Source: Lentzea flava
GTDB lineage: Bacteria > Actinomycetota > Actinomycetes > Mycobacteriales > Pseudonocardiaceae
Direction: 5' to 3'
Assembly: GCF_014648475.1 (NCBI RefSeq)
Contig: NZ_BMRE01000047.1
Span: forward strand, 1 to 64,000
DNA length: 64,000 nt
Shown here: positions 43,200 to 51,488 of the stretch, piece by piece
Numbering within the stretch: the first letter of the stretch is position 1
Layout of the letters: each line of letters starts with the position of its first letter
Notes under the pieces: model-generated
The model's database searches: none
Told to the model about the DNA's origin: nothing
Seen by the model: only the letters and a program-made list of their open reading frames with translations
Made by a program: the position numbers and the translations under genes

Positions 43200-44897
43200 G
43201 TGTGTGCGGTGACGTTCTCGGTCTGGGCTCCCACGCCCGAGCAGGTCCATGTCCGCGTCGACGGTGTCGACCACGAGATGAAGCGCGACGGCGACTGGTG
43301 GCACTCACCCAAGATTGATCTGGCCGCCGACGGGACGGACTACGCGTTCGTCATCGACGACAAGGCGTATCCGGATCCGCGGTCGCTGTGGCAGCCCAAC
43401 GGGGTGCACGAGGCGTCCCGTGTGTACCGGCACGATTTCGAGTGGACGGACAGCGCGTGGACCGGCAGGACGTTGCCGGGCGGCGTGATCTACGAGCTGC
43501 ACATCGGCACGTTCACGCAGGAGGGCACGTTCGACGCGGCCATCGGGAAGCTCGACCACCTGGTGGATCTCGGCATCACGTTCGTCGAGGTCATGCCGGT
43601 CAACAGCTTCGACGGCACCGAGGGCTGGGGCTACGACGGCGTGCTGTGGGGCGCGGTCCACGAACCCTACGGCGGCCCCGACGGGTTCAAGCGGTTCGTG
43701 GACGCCTGCCACCGCAAGGGGCTCGCCGTGCTGCTCGACGTGGTCTACAACCACCTCGGACCGTCCGGGGCCTACCTGGACAAGTTCGGGCCGTACTTCG
43801 CCGGCCGCAACGACTGGGGTCCGGGGCTGAACCTGGACGGACCCCACTCCGACGAGGTCCGCCGGTACGTGATCGACAACGCCCTGCAGTGGCTGGGGGA
43901 CTTCCACGTCGACGGGCTCCGGCTCGACGCGGTGCACGCGTTGGCCGACCAGCGCGCTGTGCACATCCTCGAAGAACTCGCCGTCGAGGTGGACGCGCTC
44001 TCCGCCAGCCTCAACCGGCCGTTGAGCCTCATCGCCGAATCCGACCTCAACGACGCGAAGCTGGTCACCGCACGCGAAGGCGGTGGCTACGGCCTGCACG
44101 CGCAGTGGTCCGACGATCTGCACCACTGCCTGCACGTGGCGCTGACCGGCGAGACCTTCGGCTACTACGAGGACTTCGCGGCGCCCGGCGCGCTCAAGAA
44201 CACGTTGGAGAAGGTGTTCTTCCACGCGGGCACGTGGTCGTCGTTCCGGGAGAAGCACCACGGCAAGCCCGTCGACACGGCGCTGATTCCCGGCCATCGG
44301 TTCCTCGCGTACACGCAGAACCACGACCAGATCGGCAACCGGGCGACCGGAGACCGGCTGCCCGCGTCGGTGTCCAAGCAGAAGTTGCTGTGCGCCGCGG
44401 CGATCGTGCTGTGCTCGCCGTACACGCCCATGATTTTCATGGGGGAGGAGTGGGCGGCTTCCACGCCGTGGCAGTTCTTCGCGTCCTTCCCCGATCCCGG
44501 GCTGGCCGAGGCGGTCAGGACGGGGCGGCGCCGGGAGTTCGCGCGGCACGGCTGGGGTGAGTCCGACGTGCCGGACCCGATGTCGCCGCAGACCGTGCAG
44601 AACTCGCGGCTGCGCTGGGACGAGGTCCACGAGGGTGAGCACGCGGAGGTGCTGGAGACGTATCGGGCGCTGATCGCGTTGCGCCGCCGCAGGCCGGAGC
44701 TCGCCGATCCGCGGCTGGACAGGTTCGTGGTGGAGCAGGACGGGCTGTGCTTCGTGCTGCACCGCGGGGCGACCCGCGTGGTGGTGAACCTCGGCACGAC
44801 GCCCGTCCCGCTGCCTCAGGGCGACGTGCTGTTGACCTCCTCGGCGAACCCGTCATCGGTTTCACCGGAGTCGTTCGCGGTGGTCGCGCTGACGTGA
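43200..44897 (+). CDS. treZ: Maltooligosyltrehalose trehalohydrolase TreZ
   Basis: A GH13 enzyme of about 565 residues: N-terminal FSVWAPTPEQVHVRVDG beta-domain, then DVVYNHLGPSG, the nucleophile in GLRLDAVHAL, the acid/base in IAESDLND and QNHDQIGNRA. It hydrolyses the bond next to the trehalosyl end, releasing trehalose. Start GTG 43200 has the better-spaced gggggac RBS; GTG 43209 is possible. The 3' 82 bp overlap the convergent ANTAR gene. Confidence 0.9.
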   Translation: MCAVTFSVWAPTPEQVHVRVDGVDHEMKRDGDWWHSPKIDLAADGTDYAFVIDDKAYPDPRSLWQPNGVHEASRVYRHDFEWTDSAWTGRTLPGGVIYELHIGTFTQEGTFDAAIGKLDHLVDLGITFVEVMPVNSFDGTEGWGYDGVLWGAVHEPYGGPDGFKRFVDACHRKGLAVLLDVVYNHLGPSGAYLDKFGPYFAGRNDWGPGLNLDGPHSDEVRRYVIDNALQWLGDFHVDGLRLDAVHALADQRAVHILEELAVEVDALSASLNRPLSLIAESDLNDAKLVTAREGGGYGLHAQWSDDLHHCLHVALTGETFGYYEDFAAPGALKNTLEKVFFHAGTWSSFREKHHGKPVDTALIPGHRFLAYTQNHDQIGNRATGDRLPASVSKQKLLCAAAIVLCSPYTPMIFMGEEWAASTPWQFFASFPDPGLAEAVRTGRRREFARHGWGESDVPDPMSPQTVQNSRLRWDEVHEGEHAEVLETYRALIALRRRRPELADPRLDRFVVEQDGLCFVLHRGATRVVVNLGTTPVPLPQGDVLLTSSANPSSVSPESFAVVALT

Positions 44898-45160
44898 TCC
44901 CACAACACCTGGTCGGCCGGGTTGACCGGCCGGCCGAGGTGAGCGTGCACGAACGCCGTCACCAGCCGGTCGGCGGCGACGTGCAGCTTGATGTTGTGGT
45001 GCTGGGACACGTGCACCAGCAGCCCGAACGCCTGCTGGGGTGTGCAGGGCTTGCGTGCGGCGATCAGGCCCGTGGCCTGCCCGATGACGGTCCGGGACGC
45101 CAGAGCCTTGCGCAGCCCCGCGACCTCGGCCTCGAGGGCGGTGATTCTCGCGGACGACAC
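44816..45160 (-). CDS. Stand-alone ANTAR domain protein
   Basis: A protein of 114 residues that is essentially one ANTAR RNA-binding domain: SRTVIGQATGLIAARKPCTPQQAFGLLVHVSQ (shown as SRTVIGQATGLIAAR and QQAFGLLVHVSQ), three-helix bundle with a short N-terminal coiled coil. ANTAR proteins bind paired hexanucleotide hairpins to prevent transcription termination. It has no GAF or receiver domain, so control may depend on a partner. Start GTG 45160. Confidence 0.85.
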   Translation of the reverse strand: MSSARITALEAEVAGLRKALASRTVIGQATGLIAARKPCTPQQAFGLLVHVSQHHNIKLHVAADRLVTAFVHAHLGRPVNPADQVLWDHVSATTANDSGETDDGFAEEVNSTSP

Positions 45161-45310
45161 CGCCGGCTCCTTTCACGTCGTCATGGTCACAGCGGCATGC
45201 CGATGGGGACGACGGCTCGGGAGCGCTCGAAAAGGCGGGACACACCCAGAGCAAGCCATCTCATCGGCTTGCGGCTGGGTTCTCAACCGCGAGTGATCAC
45301 CTTATCAACT

Positions 45311-45335
45311 GTTTCGGACGGTGCTCGCCGGGTAA
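45311..45335 (+). promoter_or_regulatory. SigB-type stress promoter
   Basis: GTTT at 45311-45314, a 15-bp spacer and GGGTAA at 45330-45335 match the -35 and -10 of actinobacterial SigB/SigF-family stress sigma factors. It lies 42 bp before the csbD start. Confidence 0.75.
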
Positions 45336-45376
45336 CCAATCGACGTAGCTGACCACGTACCGAAGGAGCCTGATCC

Positions 45377-45556
45377 ATGGGTGCCGACGACAAGTTCAGC
45401 AACAAGGCTGAAGAGCTGAAGGGCCGCGCGAAGGAAGCTGTCGGCGACGCCACCGACAACGAGCAGTGGCAGGCCGAGGGCCGCGCCGAGCGCGCGAAGG
45501 CCGACATCAAGCAGGCCGGCGAGAAGGTCAAGGATGCCTTCCGCTCGGACAAGTGA
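45377..45556 (+). CDS. CsbD-family stress protein
   Basis: A hydrophilic helical protein of 59 residues (NKAEELKGRAKEAVGDATDN near the start, then alternating Lys/Glu/Ala). CsbD proteins are general stress proteins under SigB control, consistent with the promoter at 45311. Start ATG 45377 after gaaggagcc. The last 23 bp overlap the udgX start, coupling a DNA-repair enzyme to the same stress transcript. Confidence 0.85.
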   Translation: MGADDKFSNKAEELKGRAKEAVGDATDNEQWQAEGRAERAKADIKQAGEKVKDAFRSDK

Positions 45557-46160
45557 CGCGACCAGCGCCGCCCAGTTCGTCCCCGAGGGGAAGGACTGGG
45601 CGGCGCTGCGTTCGGCGTCCTGCGCGTGCCGAGGCTGCGAGCTCTACAAGGACGCCAAGCAGACCGTGTTCGGCGAAGGCCCGGTGCCGGCGCCGCTGAT
45701 GATGGTCGGCGAGCAGCCGGGTGACCGCGAGGACGTCGAGGGGCACGTGTTCGTGGGCCCTGCCGGACGGTTGCTGGACAAGGCGCTGGCGGCCGCGAAG
45801 ATCGCGCGGGACGAGGCGTACCTCACCAACGCGGTGAAGCACTTCAAGTTCACCGAACGGGGGAAGCGCCGGATCCACCAGCAGCCCCGGCGGTCCGAGG
45901 TGGTGGCGTGCTTCCCGTGGCTGCGCGAGGAGATCAGGGTCGTGCAGCCGCGTTTGATCGTGTGCCTGGGGGCCGTCGCGGCGAAGGCGTTGCTGGGGTC
46001 GTCGTTCAAGCTCACCGAGCACCGCGGCGAGGTGCTGGAGCAGGACGGGTTGAAGATCGGGGTGACCGTGCACCCGTCGTCCGTGCTGCGGGCGGAGAAC
46101 TGGACCGAGGCCTACGAGGCGTTCGTGGCCGATCTCAAGGCGTTGAGAAAAGCGCTGTGA
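45534..46160 (+). CDS. udgX: UdgX-type uracil-DNA glycosylase
   Basis: An Fe-S uracil-DNA glycosylase of 208 residues. It has GEQPGD (59-64), the terminal HPSS and the diagnostic KRRIH loop (111-115). In M. smegmatis UdgX the histidine of this loop becomes covalently joined to the excised-uracil site in DNA. Four cysteines (Cys32, Cys35, about 126 and 144) suit a 4Fe-4S cluster. Start ATG 45534 lies inside csbD. It acts on uracil in DNA. Confidence 0.92.
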   Translation: MPSARTSDATSAAQFVPEGKDWAALRSASCACRGCELYKDAKQTVFGEGPVPAPLMMVGEQPGDREDVEGHVFVGPAGRLLDKALAAAKIARDEAYLTNAVKHFKFTERGKRRIHQQPRRSEVVACFPWLREEIRVVQPRLIVCLGAVAAKALLGSSFKLTEHRGEVLEQDGLKIGVTVHPSSVLRAENWTEAYEAFVADLKALRKAL

Positions 46161-46170
46161 AACGGGACAA

Positions 46171-46290
46171 CCCCCGGACGACTCCCGCGTGAGCGGGCCG
46201 AGCGGGACCAGCGCTCGGAGTCCGGGGGCCGGGTGGCTGCCTTGGTTTGCACTAGGCGTCACCGAGGACTGGTCCTAGCGGACAGCCACC
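46171..46290. ncRNA. Highly structured intergenic element
   Basis: CCCCCGGAC (46171) pairs with GTCCGGGGG (46220-46228) and encloses two hairpins: CCCGC/GCGGG (46184-46197) and CCGAGCG/CGCTCGG (46198-46218). Together these form a three-way junction. A second unit follows: GGTGGCTG (46232-46239) pairs with CAGCCACC (46283-46290), enclosing CTAGG/CCTAG. It may be a terminator, a small RNA or a leader of the XRE gene. No known RNA family was recognised. Confidence 0.5.
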
Positions 46291-46425
46291 TCACGAGTCC
46301 TGTAGCTATACAACTTCGGACCACCTCCTCTCTTGTGTACGACGAACCTATGTCGTGATCCGCTGGCGGTGCAACGGAGTTTTACGACCGTCTCGACTTG
46401 CGCGTTTCGCGTAGAATCCGCAGAC

Positions 46426-46683
46426 ATGGTGCGCATTCCCCTGACCTCGACGGAGCGGGAGCGCGGCAGGCGGCTCGGACAGTTGCTGCGCAACGCCCGC
46501 GGCGACGAGAGCATGGTCGAGATCGCGGCCCGCGCCGGGTTGTCGGCCGAGACCGTGCGCAAGATCGAGACGGGACGTGCCCCCACGCCGTCGTTCTTCA
46601 CCATCGCCGCGCTCGCGGGTGCGCTGGGCATCTCGCTGGACGCCATCAACGAGGTGCTGGCGCCGCAGAGCCGCTCGGCCTAG
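46426..46683 (+). CDS. Small XRE-family HTH regulator
   Basis: A protein of 85 residues, essentially one helix-turn-helix domain: LGQLLRNARGDESMVEIAARAG, then LSAETVRKIETGRAPTPSFF. It has no effector domain. Start ATG 46426. About 265 bp with the structured element separate it from udgX. A target is not evident, and it may be autoregulatory. Confidence 0.8.
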   Translation: MVRIPLTSTERERGRRLGQLLRNARGDESMVEIAARAGLSAETVRKIETGRAPTPSFFTIAALAGALGISLDAINEVLAPQSRSA

Positions 46684-46831
46684 GACGTCCCGCGATAGTG
46701 GGAATTCGCCTCGGGTGAGTGACGACGAAAGTTGGTCCTACCCCGGCCGTTCGCCGAGTAAACCTTTGACTTGCCTTCCTGCTGCGTGTTCCGGTGGATC
46801 CACGAGATTCACTCTTCTCGCAACAGGGGGA

Positions 46832-47362
46832 ATGATGAAATTCATTTCAGCGGTGATCGCTGCGTTCCTGACGTTCGCACTCGTCGGTGCTCCCGCGGTG
46901 TCCGCGGCACCGGCGGAGCAGGTCAGCAGGGGTGAGATGCTGCAGCGCGCGGCGTCGTGGCTGACGGCGAACAACGGTGGCCGCGTGCCGTACAGCATGA
47001 AGACGTACTGGAAGGACGGCTACCGGCAGGATTGTTCGGGTTATGTGTCGATGGCCGCGAAACTGGGGAACGCAAATCCCAAGGGTGGTCCGAACACCGA
47101 GGCCCTGGCCACCGCCAAGTACACGACGCCGGTGAAGATCGCCGACATGAAGCCGGGTGACCTGTTCATCGATCCGGTGGACGAACCGGGGTCGGACTTC
47201 CGGCACGTCGTGATCTTCGAGAAGTGGACCAAGGGCGACAGGTCGGAGTACCTGGCCTACGAGCAGCGCGGCGGGTTCGGCACCGACCACCGTCCGCTCA
47301 GGTACGGCCTTGAGCCGAACAGCAAGTACCGCGCTGTCCGGCTCAAGAACGTCACCGGCTGA
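46832..47362 (+). CDS. Secreted NlpC/P60-like protein
   Basis: A protein of 176 residues: signal peptide (MMKFISAVIAAFLTFALVG, cleaved after SAA), then an NlpC/P60-type fold with Cys in RQDCSGYVSMA and His in FRHVVIFEKW. Such enzymes cleave peptidoglycan stem peptides. It is shorter than multidomain versions and has no cell-wall-binding repeats. Start ATG 46832; ATG 46835 is equally possible, both after caggggg. Its stop abuts the convergent P450 gene with no gap. Confidence 0.8.
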   Translation: MMKFISAVIAAFLTFALVGAPAVSAAPAEQVSRGEMLQRAASWLTANNGGRVPYSMKTYWKDGYRQDCSGYVSMAAKLGNANPKGGPNTEALATAKYTTPVKIADMKPGDLFIDPVDEPGSDFRHVVIFEKWTKGDRSEYLAYEQRGGFGTDHRPLRYGLEPNSKYRAVRLKNVTG

Positions 47363-48541
47363 TCACCAGGTGACCGGCATGGCCAGCGGACCCCGCATGG
47401 CCATGCCGGTCCGCCACCGCGGTTCCCCGGTCAGTCGCAGGCCGGGGAACCGTTCGAGGATCGCGGTCAACGCGACCTGGAGGTCCATCCGCGCGAGCTG
47501 GGCGCCGATGCAGTGGTGTGGCCCGTGCCCGAACGCGAGGTGCCCCTTGGCGTTGCGCGTCACGTCGAACCGGTCGGGGTCGGGGTACTGGCGCGGATCG
47601 CGGTTGGCGGCGTGCTTGGCGAGCAGCACGGGCTCACCCGCGAGAACGGTGCCACCGCTCAGTTCCACGTCCTCCAGCGCGTACCGCGGCAGGATGTCGG
47701 CGATCTCCTGGGCCGGGATCCAGCGCAGCAGCTCTTCGACGGCGGACGGCATCAGGTCCGGGTTCGAGCGGAGCAGATCGGCCTGATCCGGGAACTTCAG
47801 CAGCGTGTACACGGAGTTGGCGATGTGGGCGGCGGTCGAGTCGTAGCCGGCGCCGAGCAGCAACACCGTCAGCTGCACCAGTTCGTCCGCGGTGAGCCGG
47901 TCGCCTTCCTCCTGCGCCACCACCAGCGTGCTGATGAGGTCGTCCTCCTGGTGCTCGCGCCGTTGGTCCGCGAGCCCGGCGAGGTAGGCCGCGAGCTCGC
48001 CCAGCCTCGACATCTTCTCCTCGTCCGTCATGGCCGTGATCGACATGAACGCGGCGGCGAGGTCCTGGAAGTGGTCGCGGTCGGCGTACGGCACGCCGAG
48101 CAGATCGCAGATCATCAGTCCTGGCAAGGGAACCGCGTACGCCGTCACGGGATCGGCAGGCGGGCCCGCCTTCTCCATCTCGTCGAGCAGCTCACCGGCC
48201 GTGCGTTCCGCGCCGGCCCGCAACTGTTCGACGCGGCGCACGGTGAACGCGTGCGCCAGCAGCCTGCGCAACCGGGTGTGCTCGGGCGGGTCGAGGTCGG
48301 TCAGGATCGCGCCCATCCGCTGCGGGCCCATCCGCGGTGTGTCGCGGACGGCGGCCTGCGCGAGGCTGAACCGCGGATCGCTGAGCGCCAGGCGCACGTC
48401 GTCATATCTCGTGAGCAGCCAACCTTCTTCGCCGTGCGGGAGCTTGACGCGGGCCAGCGGTTCGGTGTCGCGGAGCCGGCCGTACATCGGGTCGATCTCG
48501 AGCCCGTCCACCGGACCGAACGGGTAGGAACGCGCAATCAC
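47363..48541 (-). CDS. Cytochrome P450
   Basis: A protein of 392 residues, bacterial class I length. The heme-ligand Cys is in FGHGPHHCIGAQLAR, the K-helix in EELLRW, and the I-helix reads LLLGAGYDSTAAHIA, with Ser in place of the usual second Thr. It resembles CYP105/CYP107-type enzymes; the substrate is unknown. Start GTG 48541 has ggagg at six bases; the ATG at 48547 overlaps the RBS. No ferredoxin gene is adjacent. Confidence 0.9.
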   Translation of the reverse strand: MIARSYPFGPVDGLEIDPMYGRLRDTEPLARVKLPHGEEGWLLTRYDDVRLALSDPRFSLAQAAVRDTPRMGPQRMGAILTDLDPPEHTRLRRLLAHAFTVRRVEQLRAGAERTAGELLDEMEKAGPPADPVTAYAVPLPGLMICDLLGVPYADRDHFQDLAAAFMSITAMTDEEKMSRLGELAAYLAGLADQRREHQEDDLISTLVVAQEEGDRLTADELVQLTVLLLGAGYDSTAAHIANSVYTLLKFPDQADLLRSNPDLMPSAVEELLRWIPAQEIADILPRYALEDVELSGGTVLAGEPVLLAKHAANRDPRQYPDPDRFDVTRNAKGHLAFGHGPHHCIGAQLARMDLQVALTAILERFPGLRLTGEPRWRTGMAMRGPLAMPVTW

Positions 48542-48561
48542 GAGCATCCTCCAGAGTTGGT

Positions 48562-48570
48562 AAACGGTTT
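48562..48570. promoter_or_regulatory. LacI-like half-palindrome in divergent region
   Basis: AAACGGTTT, symmetrical about the central G, lies between the P450 and GH95 genes, 20 bp upstream of a strong promoter. LacI-family repressors of glycosidase genes often use such sites. It is short and could be chance. Confidence 0.3.
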
Positions 48571-48590
48571 CATCCGAGGCTTGACTGGTC

Positions 48591-48619
48591 TTGACCGCGT
48601 TTGAGGGGCGTCCTAGGCT
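48591..48619 (+). promoter_or_regulatory. Promoter for GH95-GH27 operon
   Basis: TTGACC at 48591-48596, a 17-bp spacer and TAGGCT at 48614-48619 form a near-consensus principal-sigma promoter, 61 bp before the GH95 start. Confidence 0.6.
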
Positions 48620-48680
48620 GCGCTGGAAGGTACACCTCCGATCTTTGTTCGCTGCCGCCGCGGACCTGAAGGGTGTTGGA

Positions 48681-51488
48681 GTGGATCTGTCGCGGCGCGG
48701 ACTGCTCGGTGGGGTGGTGGCTGGGGCGGCGCTCACGGCGTTGCCCGCCAAGGCGAACGCGGACCCGGAGCTCACCGGGTGCGCGACGAGGATCGACTGG
48801 GAGCGGTTCCTCGGCGAGCAAGACCTGGTGTGGCAGCGTATCCCGCGCGCCTGGTACGAGGGACCGTTCCTGGGCAACGGTTTTCTCGCCACGGCCGTCT
48901 ACCGCGAGCCGGGTGCGAACGCGGTCCGGTTCACCGTCGACCACGCGAAGGTGCAGGACCACCGGCCGCAGTTCGGCAACGAGTGGGGCGTGGCGCGGCT
49001 GCCGGTCGGGCGCCTCCTGCTGACGCCACAAGGCAAGATCACCGGGGTCGACCTCCGGCTCGACCTCTTCAACGCCGAGCTGCGCGGCAGGATCATCACC
49101 GACCGGGGCGAGCTGAGGGTCAGGGCGTTCGTGCACGCCGAGAAGTCGTTGCTGCACCTGGAGGTGCGGCCGACGAGCGGCGAGAAGGACTGCGCGCTCG
49201 AGTTCCGGGCGCTCGACGCGATGAGCCCGCGCATCATCCGCGAGCCACCGCCGGCGACGTTGCCCCTCAACCCCAAGCCGGTCACCCGCACCGAGAACGG
49301 GCTGACGCTCGTCACGCAGGAGATGGTCGCGGGCGGCCAGACCGCCACCGCGTATCGCATCAGGCGACTCCACGGCCGCACGGAGCTGCTGCTGTCGGTG
49401 GACCACTCGTTCCCGGACCGCACCGCGGAGGTGACGGTCAGGGAGACCATCGGCAGAGCGCCGATCCCGGAGGTGCTGCGGCATCAGCACCAGCGGTGGT
49501 GGCATCGCTTCTACCGCAAGAGCTTCGTGTCCGTGCCGGACGCGTTGATGCAGAGCTTCTACTGGATCCAGCTGTACAAGCTCGCGTCCGGCGCCCGTGC
49601 GGAGGCACCGATCATGCCCACCACCGGGCCGTGGCTGGAGCCGACGCCGTGGCCCTCGGTGTGGTTCAACCTCAACGCCCAGCTCGAGTACTGGCCCGTG
49701 CACGCGTCCAACCACCTCGAACTGGACCCGATCCCGCGCACGATCGCGCAGAACCAGCAGATCCTCGTCGACGCGCTGCGGCCGGAGTTCCGCGCCGACT
49801 CGATGGGGTTGCGGCGCAGCACCGACCCGACCTTCCAGGACGCCGGGTTCGTCGGATCGCCGCTGCACCCGTCACCGGACCCGGAGATCGGGAACCTGCC
49901 GTGGCTGCTGCACAACGCGTGGCTGAGCTACCGGCACACCATGGACGAACGGATCCTCCGAGACATCGCCTTCCCGGTGCTGCGCAGGTCCACCAACTAC
50001 TACCTGCACTTCCTGCGCAAGGGCAACGACGGCAAGCTGCACCTGCTGCCCACCTACTCACCCGAGTACGGCGTCGCACCGGACTGCAACTTCGACCTCG
50101 CGTTGCTGCGCTGGTCGTGCCGGACCCTCCTCGACAGCGCCAGGATCCTCAGGATCGACGACCCGCTGGCGCCGAGGTGGCAGGAGGTGCTCGACCAGCT
50201 CGTCGAGTACCCGGTCGACGCGGGTGGGTTCATGATCGGCGCCGGGGTGCCGTTCGCGAAGTCGCACCGGCACTACTCGCACCTGCTCGCGGTCTACCCG
50301 CTGCACGAGGTCAACTGGGAGCAGCCGGAGCGCCGCGACCTCATCGAGCGGTCGTTGAAGCACTGGCTGAGCTTCGAGGGGTCGTTGCGCGGCTTCACCT
50401 TCACCGGCGCCGCCTCGATCGCGGCCCAGATGACCCGCGGCGACGACGCATTGCGGTACCTGCGGGAGTTCGTGGCCAGGTTCGCTCAGCCCAACACGAT
50501 GTACTTCGAGGCAGGCCCGGTGATCGAGACACCCCTCTCCGCGGCGAAGTCGTTGCAGGACATGCTGATCCAGAGCTGGGGCGGGCTGATCCGGATCTTC
50601 CCGGCCGTGCCGTCCGTGTGGCAGGACGTCACGATCCACGACACCAGGACCGAAGGCGCGTTCCTGGTCAGCGCGGTGCGGCGCGGCGGCAGGACGCGGT
50701 TCGTGCGCGTGCACAGCGAGGCCGGTCAGCCGTGCCGCATCCGCACGGGCATCGAAGGTCCCCTGCGCGTCCGCGGCTGTTCGAAGTGGAGCGTGCACGA
50801 CGGCGTCGTGGAGCTGGAACTGCGGCGCGGCCAGGAAGCGTTGATCCACGCGAAGGGCGAGCGCGACTTCACCATCGCGCCGGTGCGGATCTCCCAGCCC
50901 GGAAAGCGGTGGGGCCTGCCCGCGTTGCCGCCTGGTGGCAGCACGGTGCCGGTGGACCTCAGCGCGGCGTTCGACAACGACGGGCTCTCCAACGAGTTCA
51001 CCAGCAGGGACGGGAACTTCGACGGCCTCGGCAACACCTACCCGGCCGCCCAGCTGCCGCAGACGGGGTCGGTGACCGACGACGGCGTCCTGTTCGAGTT
51101 CCACAACGGTGACGAGGCGAGCAAGAACAACGTCATCGCCAACGGCCAGACGCTGGCCGTCCCCACCGGGAAGTACGTGAAGCTGCACCTGCTCGCGGCC
51201 GCCGACACCGGCAACGTCGAAGCGGACGGCGCCGTCACCTACGCCGGACGCTCGGCCACCGCGCGGTTCCGCGTCACCGCGTGGCAGCAGCGGCCGCAGT
51301 TCGGTGAATCGGAACCCGTTGCGACCACGCTGATGCACACGCCCGCAGGGCCGGTGCAGAAGCAGGTGTCGATCTTCCACCAGACGATCGAGCTCGATCC
51401 CGCCGAGGAGCTCTCCGCCGTCACCTTGCCCAGGACGGGCGGGCCGCGCCTGCACGTCTTCGCGATCACCCTGGAGAAGTCGAAGTGA
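48681..51488 (+). CDS. Secreted GH95-family glycoside hydrolase
   Basis: A protein of 935 residues with a Tat-like signal (LSRRGLLGGVVAGAALTALP). The order is a beta-sandwich N-terminal domain, helical linker and (alpha/alpha)6 barrel of family GH95; WFNLNAQLEYWPVHASN carries the conserved Asn residues near the active site. About 160 C-terminal residues (from about 780) form an extra beta-domain resembling a carbohydrate-binding module. GH95 enzymes release alpha-1,2-L-fucose or L-galactose from glycans or plant polysaccharides. Start GTG 48681. The stop overlaps the GH27 start by 4 bp. Confidence 0.82.
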   Translation: MDLSRRGLLGGVVAGAALTALPAKANADPELTGCATRIDWERFLGEQDLVWQRIPRAWYEGPFLGNGFLATAVYREPGANAVRFTVDHAKVQDHRPQFGNEWGVARLPVGRLLLTPQGKITGVDLRLDLFNAELRGRIITDRGELRVRAFVHAEKSLLHLEVRPTSGEKDCALEFRALDAMSPRIIREPPPATLPLNPKPVTRTENGLTLVTQEMVAGGQTATAYRIRRLHGRTELLLSVDHSFPDRTAEVTVRETIGRAPIPEVLRHQHQRWWHRFYRKSFVSVPDALMQSFYWIQLYKLASGARAEAPIMPTTGPWLEPTPWPSVWFNLNAQLEYWPVHASNHLELDPIPRTIAQNQQILVDALRPEFRADSMGLRRSTDPTFQDAGFVGSPLHPSPDPEIGNLPWLLHNAWLSYRHTMDERILRDIAFPVLRRSTNYYLHFLRKGNDGKLHLLPTYSPEYGVAPDCNFDLALLRWSCRTLLDSARILRIDDPLAPRWQEVLDQLVEYPVDAGGFMIGAGVPFAKSHRHYSHLLAVYPLHEVNWEQPERRDLIERSLKHWLSFEGSLRGFTFTGAASIAAQMTRGDDALRYLREFVARFAQPNTMYFEAGPVIETPLSAAKSLQDMLIQSWGGLIRIFPAVPSVWQDVTIHDTRTEGAFLVSAVRRGGRTRFVRVHSEAGQPCRIRTGIEGPLRVRGCSKWSVHDGVVELELRRGQEALIHAKGERDFTIAPVRISQPGKRWGLPALPPGGSTVPVDLSAAFDNDGLSNEFTSRDGNFDGLGNTYPAAQLPQTGSVTDDGVLFEFHNGDEASKNNVIANGQTLAVPTGKYVKLHLLAAADTGNVEADGAVTYAGRSATARFRVTAWQQRPQFGESEPVATTLMHTPAGPVQKQVSIFHQTIELDPAEELSAVTLPRTGGPRLHVFAITLEKSK

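Noticed and set aside
46171..46290. tRNA or 6C-type RNA
   Set aside because: The pairing does not give a tRNA cloverleaf with anticodon and acceptor, and the paired C runs of a 6C motif are not seen.
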